Assembly: GCA_030532815.1 (NCBI GenBank)
Contig: JAUNKI010000100.1
Location: 1-7,395 of the forward strand
Length of the DNA: 7,395 nucleotides
From: Leptotrichiaceae bacterium
GTDB lineage: Bacteria > Fusobacteriota > Fusobacteriia > Fusobacteriales > Leptotrichiaceae
Reading direction: 5' to 3'
Below are positions 1 through 5,861 of this stretch, piece by piece. The notes beneath the pieces are model-generated. The model ran no database searches and was not told the DNA's origin. It worked only from the letters and a program-made list of their open reading frames with translations. Position 1 is the stretch's first letter; each line of letters opens with the position of its first letter. A program made the translations under genes and the position numbers.

Positions 1-26
1 ATTCAAATATGAGTAAAAATCCGATA

Positions 27-139
27 TTCAAATTATTTTATAAAAAATAAGGGAATGAGCATAAAAAAATTATTATCTAAATATAATGAGTTTACTTTTT
101 TTAGTAAATCGAGTATTTTCAAGTATAAAATAATTTGAA
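27..139. repeat. MITE-like element with 16-bp terminal inverted repeats
   Basis: The arms at 27-42 and 124-139 are perfect 16-base inverted complements (TTCAAATTATTTTATA and its reverse complement), enclosing 81 bases. The bases just outside are CCGATA (21-26) on the left and CCGGTA (140-145) on the right, which match at five of six positions and resemble a worn target-site duplication. Inside is a smaller hairpin with stem TTTACT/AGTAAA (91-96, 103-108) around a T6 loop. There is no coding capacity. The size and structure resemble a miniature inverted-repeat transposable element, but in such AT-rich DNA a chance or regulatory dyad remains possible, and no transposase is present to match its ends. 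Confidence 0.4.
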
Positions 140-180
140 CCGGTAATTTTTTGTCAAATTTTTTCAAAAAAAATTTGAAT
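140..180 (-). repeat. Palindromic repeat, diverged copy in inverted orientation
   Basis: Read on the minus strand, this stretch shares the layout of the right-end repeat at 7278-7317: a CAAA-T(n)-GA(n)-TTTG palindrome followed by CAAAAAA and a short C/T-rich end. The 12-base core TTTGACAAAAAA is identical (minus strand 147-158, plus strand 7299-7310). The palindrome itself lies at 154-178 and is AT-only apart from its ends and centre. It abuts the right arm of the inverted-repeat element at 27-139. Confidence 0.55.
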
Positions 181-302
181 ATTTCTGATTATCTTTTTTG
201 TAAATAAATTCGTACTATTCTAAATATAATAAATGTTTCTGAATGTTAAAAATAATTAATAATATGAATGTAAGGATAACTATGAGTTTTCATGAAAAAA
301 AA

Positions 303-328
303 TTTTTGTCGGCAGTTTTTGCCAAAAC
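303..328 (-). repeat. Degenerate fragment of the palindromic repeat
   Basis: The plus-strand text GGCAGTTTTTGCCAAAAC (311-328) is close to GGCAGTTTTTTGTCAAAC, the reverse complement of the 3' part of the repeat at 7278-7317. It differs by one missing T and a few substitutions. The palindromic half is no longer recognisable. The fragment can form a small GGCA/TGCC hairpin (311-314, 320-323). It is probably a decayed copy, although the similarity is short. Confidence 0.35.
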
Positions 329-510
329 TATATCATAAGTCAAAAATAATTTCCTAACTATAAGCATTATATGTTTTTAAAAATTAAAAAATATTATTTT
401 TACTGATTTTATAAAAATATATAAAATTTATAATCGATTCTATTTTTATACTTTACGAAACAATTCCGGAAAGACTTTGATATTTTTTTTTGTAAGTATA
501 AAAGCATAGA

Positions 511-538
511 AGAAATTTTTTGTCATTTTTAACAAAAC
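511..538 (-). repeat. Possible degenerate fragment of the palindromic repeat
   Basis: TTTTTTGTCA at 516-525 is the reverse complement of TGACAAAAAA, part of the conserved core of the repeat copies at 140-180 and 7278-7317. It is followed by a T-run and AACAAAAC, which roughly follow the T/A palindrome of better copies. It lies just beyond the operon terminator. The match is short and AT-rich, so this is the weakest copy. Confidence 0.25.
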
Positions 539-550
539 CACCTGAACTAA

Positions 551-575
551 AATAAGGAGCTTAAAACTCCTTATT
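551..575 (-). terminator. Rho-independent-type terminator of the minus-strand operon
   Basis: A perfect 9-base-pair stem (AATAAGGAG at 551-559 with CTCCTTATT at 567-575) encloses a 7-base loop. It starts eight bases beyond the stop codon of the last operon gene (584-586). In the minus direction the stem is followed by TTAGTTCAGG, so the U-tract is poor. Position and stem quality make it the likely 3' end of the four-gene operon. Confidence 0.7.
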
Positions 576-583
576 CAACTATT

Positions 584-1795
584 TTATTTAAATTCATTTA
601 CTCTACTGTTTGTTATTTCCTCAATTTCAACATTATAATTCTGCTTCTCTTTCGCAGTACTCTGCTTTGCATTTCTGTTTATCGTTGATGTAGCACTTAA
701 ATTACTTTTACTGTTGTTTTCCGACAATTTTTTCGTATTCGGAGTACTTTCAGTTTTTTTCGTCTGTGACAAAGTATTATCTGTCAGACTGGGTTTCTGC
801 TTTTCAGAATTTAAAAACTGATTTACTCCTGATTTTCCGACTGCACTTTTATTTCCTTCAATTTCGGCTACCGTCTGTTTTGCATCATTATCACCGTTTT
901 TAGCTGCTATTTTATACCATTTCAGTGCTTCATTTATGTTATTTTCCTTATGATACGAAATAGCTATAGGCATAGCCAGAGCTTTATTTCCTGCATTATA
1001 AGCTTTTGTAAGATACGGTCTTGCTTCAACCTGTCGTCCGGTATCAAACAGTATGGCTCCTATTTCAAAATTTGCTTCCCTTATTCCCCGATTTGCCGCC
1101 AATTTAAACCATTTTACAGCTTCATCATAATTTTTTGTCTGTTTATTTAAAAGAGCAATCTGAATATCCGCTTCTTTTATCCCCTGTCTGTACGCAGATT
1201 CAAACTGTATTTTGGCTTCCTTATAATTTTTGGATTTAATAAATCCGACTCCTTTATTATAAGCCTGTGCTCCCGGAGGCAATTGACCGTTTGCCGCATT
1301 TTTCGGCAGACGTGCCATAAGTTTTTCCGCTTCTGCAGTTTTTCCTTCTTCCTTCAGTAATACTGCCATATTATATATGGCTTCGGGATAATTTCTGTCT
1401 ATTCCCATCTGTAAATATTTTTTTACTTTGACATTATCTTTCAATCCGTAATAAAGATGTGCCAAAGAAAGAATGGCTTCCTTATTACCGTTTTCAGCAT
1501 CTTTTATAGCCTGAGAAACCTTTGACGGATCTATTTTGTTGTCAATTAGACTTTTCTGCTCTTCAGGAGTCAGATTTTCCAATTTCCCTTGCCCGTTATT
1601 TTCCTGTTTTTCATTATTGTCTTTTCCTAAATTGAAAATATCTCCGCTTACTGAAGAAGTATTATTTATATTTTCTGAAGAATAATTGTTAGTTTCTTTA
1701 TTTTCCTGAGACTTTTCTTCTTTTTTATTTTTAAAACATGATACGGAAAATGCTCCTGCAATAACCAATAATAGAAAAAATACCTTTTTTTTCAC
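584..1795 (-). CDS. Sel1/TPR-repeat lipoprotein
   Basis: This is a predicted lipoprotein of about 403 residues. A basic N-terminus and hydrophobic stretch (VFFLLLVIAGAF) lead to a Ser-Val-Ser-Cys lipobox-like site. Next comes a low-complexity Asn/Glu/Lys/Ser linker of about 50 residues, then a helical-repeat region (roughly residues 95-315), and a Ser/Thr/Lys/Asn-rich tail of about 90 residues. The repeat region has Sel1/TPR hallmarks such as YNMAVLLKEEGKTAEAEKL, YDEAVKWFKLAANRG and INEALKWYKIAAKNGD. These repeats normally serve as protein-protein scaffolds; the partner here is unknown. For the start, GTG at 1793-1795 is preferred. The sequence AAGGTGAT upstream matches the anti-Shine-Dalgarno well and is correctly spaced for this codon, whereas ATG at 1799-1801 and GTG at 1802-1804 fall inside that motif. 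It is the last gene of the operon, about 27 bases after the phospholipase D-like gene. Confidence 0.85.
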   Translation of the reverse strand: MKKKVFFLLLVIAGAFSVSCFKNKKEEKSQENKETNNYSSENINNTSSVSGDIFNLGKDNNEKQENNGQGKLENLTPEEQKSLIDNKIDPSKVSQAIKDAENGNKEAILSLAHLYYGLKDNVKVKKYLQMGIDRNYPEAIYNMAVLLKEEGKTAEAEKLMARLPKNAANGQLPPGAQAYNKGVGFIKSKNYKEAKIQFESAYRQGIKEADIQIALLNKQTKNYDEAVKWFKLAANRGIREANFEIGAILFDTGRQVEARPYLTKAYNAGNKALAMPIAISYHKENNINEALKWYKIAAKNGDNDAKQTVAEIEGNKSAVGKSGVNQFLNSEKQKPSLTDNTLSQTKKTESTPNTKKLSENNSKSNLSATSTINRNAKQSTAKEKQNYNVEIEEITNSRVNEFK

Positions 1796-1822
1796 TCTCA
1801 TCACCTTATTTATAGTTTTGTT

Positions 1823-3355
1823 TTAAAATGAACCTAATTGCGTCGCGTCTAAAATCTTATACATAAAATCTGAAAATCCGCTTGTTGTAGGCTCATCTTC
1901 AAAATTTATTGTAAATATTCCGTCTTTATTGTCCCACAATCTGTCAAAATAGGCATATATATCTTTCGTTAATTTTGAATTCTCATCAGTTAATATTCTA
2001 AAATTAGCATCCATTATATACCCTCTTATATTTTTCTTTATCAGATTGGCTGAACCTGCTGATATTATAACACTTCCGTCTGTTTTTTTCATTAGAGTAA
2101 TCTTAGTGTGATATTGTTCATTATTGGTAAAATACCACTTTATTTCAATTTTTCCTCCTGTCTTTTTCTTCAGTTTTTTGGATACGGGTTTATTGGGAAG
2201 ACCGTTAGTACTCATTCCGAAGGCGTCTCTGCTTCTGTCCAGTATAAGTCTTATTTTGACTCCCCTATTTGCAGCCTTTATTAATTTATTGACTACATTT
2301 TTGTCAGCCAGAAAATACATTCCCATTATAAGCTCATCTCCCGATTGGAGGCTGTCAATATCACTGTCCATATATTTTCCTATAATTCCTTCGGAAATAT
2401 ACTGTATCTCATAACTTTTTCCTTCAGTATCGGTTATTTCATTATTTTCCGTATTTTTTTCACTTACTTTCACTGTATTATCCATTGCCTTAAATTCAGG
2501 AGAAGAAAAATCACTGTTGTTTTCTTTACTTTTACTTTCTACATTAATTTCCGAATCGGAAAATTCGGCAACAAGCTTTAAATTGTTAAGTACGTCTCCT
2601 GTTATATCTCCGTCTGCGTAAACAGCTATATTTTCATGAAAGTAGCTCGGATCATGAATATTTGCACTGGAAACTACAACCTCTCTTTCATTTAGAAACA
2701 CTTTCTTATGGTCGGCTTTTACATTCAATGCTCTCAATAAATTTCTCAATGTCAGCTTGGGCCACATAGGACCGTAAAAATTAGTTATCCATCCTTTATT
2801 CTGAGGATTTCCGAAAGGTTTTACGGCACTTCTCCAAATAGGCGAATACCACGGAAAAGTATCTTTCAGCTTAAATATGTCCACTATTATGACATTTATA
2901 CCGTTCCGTTTCATCTCTGTTAAAAATGGATGCTCAAATGCACCGTATAAATTATTATTTTCATCTGTCAATATATATATTTTCAGTTCGGGATTTTCAG
3001 TCTGTTTTTTTATAAGCCTTTTAATATATTCTTTGGCAAATTCGGGAAACTTCTCCTTGTCCTTATTGTAAATATCATTGAACAGAAACATTTCTATAAT
3101 GAGATAGTCCTCTGCATTGTCAATTATTTTATAAGTTGCTTCCCATAAATTTCTGTCATATTTAATATTTCCGTCCTTATCCAGATAAGTCAGGTCATAA
3201 TGAAAATCCACATTTTGACTTTTCCTTAACGGACTTTCATAGTTTACACCCGGAGGAGGCGTTTTTATTGTCGAACATGATACTGCCAGAAAAGCATATA
3301 TTGAAAATAAATATTTTCTTATATTTCTGTATTTTAAATTGTTTTTGAATTTCAT
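1823..3355 (-). CDS. Phospholipase D-like lipoprotein (two HKD half-domains)
   Basis: The protein has about 510 residues, with a hydrophobic N-terminus ending in LAVSC (Cys at about residue 27), which indicates a lipoprotein. It has two phospholipase D/cardiolipin synthase-type halves. In the first (about 70-260) the motif is H-x-K-x4-E followed by SSAN (H217, K219, E224, S231-N233, counted from the upstream ATG). In the second (about 320-475) it is H417-T-K419 with GSAN at 435-438, but Lys stands where the motif Asp is expected and the His-to-GSAN gap is longer than usual. A Ser/Asn/Glu-rich insert (about 264-315) separates the halves. Family members act on phosphodiester bonds of phospholipids or nucleic acids; the substrate here is unknown. 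Two ATG codons are adjacent (3356-3358 and 3353-3355), and the second has the better spacing from the GGGAG ribosome binding site. The MATE gene upstream ends about 12 bases before the first ATG. Confidence 0.85.
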   Translation of the reverse strand: MKFKNNLKYRNIRKYLFSIYAFLAVSCSTIKTPPPGVNYESPLRKSQNVDFHYDLTYLDKDGNIKYDRNLWEATYKIIDNAEDYLIIEMFLFNDIYNKDKEKFPEFAKEYIKRLIKKQTENPELKIYILTDENNNLYGAFEHPFLTEMKRNGINVIIVDIFKLKDTFPWYSPIWRSAVKPFGNPQNKGWITNFYGPMWPKLTLRNLLRALNVKADHKKVFLNEREVVVSSANIHDPSYFHENIAVYADGDITGDVLNNLKLVAEFSDSEINVESKSKENNSDFSSPEFKAMDNTVKVSEKNTENNEITDTEGKSYEIQYISEGIIGKYMDSDIDSLQSGDELIMGMYFLADKNVVNKLIKAANRGVKIRLILDRSRDAFGMSTNGLPNKPVSKKLKKKTGGKIEIKWYFTNNEQYHTKITLMKKTDGSVIISAGSANLIKKNIRGYIMDANFRILTDENSKLTKDIYAYFDRLWDNKDGIFTINFEDEPTTSGFSDFMYKILDATQLGSF

Positions 3356-3370
3356 CATTTTCTCCCTAAG

Positions 3371-4741
3371 TTAATGATTTCTTACAAGATTGTTTATCCA
3401 CTTCCTGCTTTTCAGTCTTTTAAGACAAGGATACACTTTAAGCATTTCGTCACTTCCTGAAAACAGATATACTGCTGCTACCGGAAGTCCCATTTTTATT
3501 CCTGCCATATATGTCAGAGGAATGGCAAACAGCCATAACGGAAGCAGATCTGCAAACATAGTCCACAATGTATCTCCTCCTGATCTCAGTATTCCTACAA
3601 TTAAAAGAGTTCCTGCAGTTTTGGTTATTATCAGTATTGTTTCGGACATTATAATCTGTCGGGTCAAAGAATAAAGTTTCGGATCCACTTTCATTATTTT
3701 CAGTACTAAAGGACTTGTCACATTAACAAACAGTGCAATTATTACTCCGAGTATCATTGCCGCTTTTAATAACTCCACTGCATATTTATACGCATTCTCC
3801 TCATTTCCCGCTCCTATTTCATGTCCTATTATAGCCGAAGTCCCGCTTGACAGACCGAATATAAGTGTAAATACAAGATTACTTATTGATTTTACTATCT
3901 GTATGGAAGCCGCAGATTCGGTTCCCATTCTTCCGTATATTACAACATATGTACTTACTCCCAAAACCCACATTATTTCATGCCCGAATACAGGCAGAGA
4001 TATTTTCATGACTTTCTGTACAAATTTCCATGAAAAACCGAACAATTCGGAAAAAGTTCCCGCAATGGGAAGTTTCAGTCTGTATATCATAAATATTACA
4101 TATAGTGTACTTACTACCCTTGAAAATACAGTAGCAACAGCCGCTCCTTCCACTCCCATTGCAGGAAATCCGAAATTTCCGAAAATGAGAGTATAATTTG
4201 TAAATGCATTAATAAACAGCCCTATTATGCTTGAATAAAGAGAATGCTTCGTCGCTCCTATGGCACGCAGCTGCATATTAAATGCAAATCCCACTCCTAT
4301 TAAAGGATAAGTCCACGCGACAACTCTGAGGTATCTCCCTCCGAGAGATATCACTTCTTTATCGTCAGTAAAAATTCCTATAATATTTTCAGGTATTTTA
4401 AGCCCTAAAATAAGAAATAATATTGAAAACAGAAAACCTACGACAATAGTAATTCCTAAACATTTTTTCAAATTTTTGTAATCTCTGCTTCCGAAATACT
4501 GTGCCGCCAGTATTCCTCCTCCGCTGTTCATGCCGAAAAGAGAAACTATAAAAATCATAAAAATCTGATTGGCAAAGCCTAATCCCGCCACAGCGGCAGT
4601 TCCCAGTCCAAGTACAGGATCTTTTACTCCGACCATAAATACGTCAATAAAATTCATAAGACTGTATATCATATTTTCAAATGAAACCGGCAGTCCTATT
4701 GTAAATACTTTTTTATATATTGTTTTTACTTTACTGTCCAT
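3371..4741 (-). CDS. MATE-family efflux transporter
   Basis: This 456-residue polytopic membrane protein has the usual length and about 12 hydrophobic segments of the MATE family (NorM/DinF type), which export drugs or metabolites using a Na+ or H+ gradient. The N-terminal half carries the family's TM1 signature GLPVSFENMIYSLMNFIDV (Asp33), then AAQYFGSRD (79-87) and LRAIGATK (158-165). The C-terminal half repeats the pattern with SLPVFGHEI (248-256), GHEIGAGNEENA (306-317) and LRSGGDT (385-391), reflecting the known two-fold internal duplication. The tail is basic and ends in the common KWINNL-type motif. ATG at 4739-4741 is preceded by AAAGGAG. The gene lies 18 bases after the endonuclease-like lipoprotein gene, so it is probably co-transcribed. 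The substrate cannot be deduced; export of something used by the neighbouring surface proteins is only a guess. Confidence 0.93.
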   Translation of the reverse strand: MDSKVKTIYKKVFTIGLPVSFENMIYSLMNFIDVFMVGVKDPVLGLGTAAVAGLGFANQIFMIFIVSLFGMNSGGGILAAQYFGSRDYKNLKKCLGITIVVGFLFSILFLILGLKIPENIIGIFTDDKEVISLGGRYLRVVAWTYPLIGVGFAFNMQLRAIGATKHSLYSSIIGLFINAFTNYTLIFGNFGFPAMGVEGAAVATVFSRVVSTLYVIFMIYRLKLPIAGTFSELFGFSWKFVQKVMKISLPVFGHEIMWVLGVSTYVVIYGRMGTESAASIQIVKSISNLVFTLIFGLSSGTSAIIGHEIGAGNEENAYKYAVELLKAAMILGVIIALFVNVTSPLVLKIMKVDPKLYSLTRQIIMSETILIITKTAGTLLIVGILRSGGDTLWTMFADLLPLWLFAIPLTYMAGIKMGLPVAAVYLFSGSDEMLKVYPCLKRLKSRKWINNLVRNH

Positions 4742-4759
4742 AATTCTCCTTTATTTTGT

Positions 4760-5665
4760 TCAATCCAGATCATTTTCAGTTGAAAATTCCGAAAATATTA
4801 ATAAATGATCTGAAACATATTTTTTTACTTCATTGTTGTTATTTTTCAAAAAGTTGTATACTCCGTATCTTCCCGTATATTCTCGGGTTTTTTCCTTATT
4901 TATGAAAAAATTGTCATATGAGTTCACTAATTTTTTATCTGAAATTGTAGTTAAATTATTTTCAGGATTTAAAATATACGATACATTGTTTTTCAGAAAT
5001 AAATCTTTAAATGCAATACTGTCTGCAGGTACATTAAAGTCACCTGCTATTATTATATCACTTTCTCCTGTTATATTCAAAAAATATTCATACACATCGG
5101 AATAATTTCCCGCTTCAATTAATCTCTGTTTTTCATTATCTCCAAAAATAGAATGACAGATTACATATACAAAATCAAAATTTCCGGATTTGAAATATAC
5201 CCCGTAAGGTTCCCTCATAAACTCATTTTTATTCTTTTCTTTATAAAATCCGACTTTCCTTACTTCCTGAATTTTTCCGCTTTTATAAACATATCCGTAA
5301 TATTCCTTATAATTTTCACTCCCTACACCTGTTTCGGATATTATATATTCCCATTTTTCCCCTGTAAGTTTTATAAGATGTGATTTAAGTTTTTTCAGAC
5401 CATTTTCATTCATAACTTCTTCTATTCCTGTCAAATCAAATTTTGATACTATTTTCGCCATTACTTCATAATTTTTTTCTTTTTCTCCTAATCTCATGGC
5501 ATTAAAAGAAGCTATTGTTATTAATTTTTCTTTTTCCTTATTTTCAAACTCTGAATTTTTTTTAATTTTTTTTTCTTTTTCATTTTCCATTCCGCTTTTT
5601 TTGTAACAACTTGACATACAGCAAAAAAATAACAGAAACAAAACACCTGTTTTTATTTTTTTCAT
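4760..5665 (-). CDS. Endonuclease/exonuclease/phosphatase-fold lipoprotein (DNase I-like)
   Basis: This 301-residue protein has a short basic start, a hydrophobic stretch and MSSC (Cys20), then a Lys/Glu-rich linker (21-48), consistent with a secreted, lipid-anchored enzyme. From residue 49 on it follows the DNase I-like EEP fold with the full catalytic set visible: SFNAMR (Asn55), IEEV (Glu82/83), YYGYVYK (122-128), REPYGVYF (151-158), a strand ending in CHS (His171), AGDFN (Asp209, Asn211), SYDN (249-252) and the terminal SDH (Asp286, His287). Enzymes of this fold cleave phosphodiesters in a metal-dependent way, most often DNA here, so a surface-exposed nuclease is the best guess; a phosphatase or lipid phosphodiesterase is not excluded. 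ATG at 5663-5665 follows AAAAGGCGGGGA. It is the first gene of the four-gene minus-strand operon, divergent from argH. Confidence 0.88.
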   Translation of the reverse strand: MKKIKTGVLFLLFFCCMSSCYKKSGMENEKEKKIKKNSEFENKEKEKLITIASFNAMRLGEKEKNYEVMAKIVSKFDLTGIEEVMNENGLKKLKSHLIKLTGEKWEYIISETGVGSENYKEYYGYVYKSGKIQEVRKVGFYKEKNKNEFMREPYGVYFKSGNFDFVYVICHSIFGDNEKQRLIEAGNYSDVYEYFLNITGESDIIIAGDFNVPADSIAFKDLFLKNNVSYILNPENNLTTISDKKLVNSYDNFFINKEKTREYTGRYGVYNFLKNNNNEVKKYVSDHLLIFSEFSTENDLD

Positions 5666-5801
5666 AAAAAATCCCCGCCTTTTATCTAAAATATTTTATA
5701 ATATTTTATTTAATATTATATTTTACTACTTTTTAAAATATTAATCAATTTATAATTTCAAATTTTTTTATTTTTTTCCAATAAAAACAGCAAAATTTCT
5801 G

Positions 5802-5831
5802 TTTAAAAAAATCATCCGTGTATGATATAAT
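5802..5831 (+). promoter_or_regulatory. argH promoter with extended -10
   Basis: TATAAT at 5826-5831 is preceded by TG plus one base (5823-5825), forming an extended -10 element. A weak -35 (TTTAAA, 5802-5807, four of six consensus bases) lies 18 bases upstream. Transcription would start near 5838, leaving a leader of about 24 bases before the ATG. A small dyad, AATTA-AAAAA-TAATT (5829-5843), overlaps the -10 and start point and could be an operator, but it does not match an ArgR box well. Confidence 0.65.
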
Positions 5832-5851
5832 TAAAAAATAATTCAAATAAT

Positions 5852-5856
5852 GGAGG
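5852..5856 (+). promoter_or_regulatory. argH ribosome binding site deciding the start
   Basis: GGAGG here lies five bases before ATG 5862-5864. The in-frame ATG at 5850-5852 overlaps this site, so it cannot be the start. The gene begins with Met-Lys-Lys-Pro-Trp-Glu-Gly-Arg-Phe, the usual ArgH N-terminus. Confidence 0.85.
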
Positions 5857-5861
5857 AATTT

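Larger units (their letters stand above)
1..583. other. Gene-poor AT-rich region with repeats
   Basis: No open reading frame of convincing length or composition occurs here on either strand. The stretch is dominated by A and T runs. It contains a 16-base inverted repeat pair (27-42 and 124-139), decayed copies of a palindromic repeat on the minus strand (about 140-180, 303-328 and 511-538), and the hairpin at 551-575 that ends the minus-strand operon. A TATAAT at 225-230 and an AAGGA at 272-276 precede an 18-codon ORF (282-338), which is too short and too repeat-like to call a gene. The region reads as a 3' intergenic spacer that has collected repeat sequences. Confidence 0.7.
5666..5861. promoter_or_regulatory. 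Divergent intergenic region between the operon and argH
   Basis: This 196-base, extremely AT-rich spacer must hold the start signals of both divergent units. The argH promoter is clear (listed separately). For the minus-strand operon the best -10 candidate is TATAAT on the minus strand at 5715-5720, about 50 bases upstream of the ATG. No good -35 lies at 16-18 bases; TTGATT at 5743-5748 is 22 bases away. The operon promoter is therefore only tentatively placed. No riboswitch or T-box structure was recognised. Confidence 0.4.

Noticed and set aside
410..450. Inverted repeat TATAAAAATA/TATTTTTATA as a terminator or element
   Set aside because: The arms are entirely A and T with a 21-base loop and no T-tract context; this is likely low-complexity background.
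2124..2581. Plus-strand ORFs opposite the PLD-like gene
   Set aside because: They lack ribosome binding sites and recognisable domains, and lie wholly over a well-supported gene; their hydrophobic composition is that of an antisense shadow.
5829..5843. ArgR/AhrC operator at the argH promoter
   Set aside because: The AATTA-AAAAA-TAATT dyad lies in the right place, but only one half resembles the ATTCA end of an ARG box and the other lacks TGAAT. AT-richness makes such dyads common.
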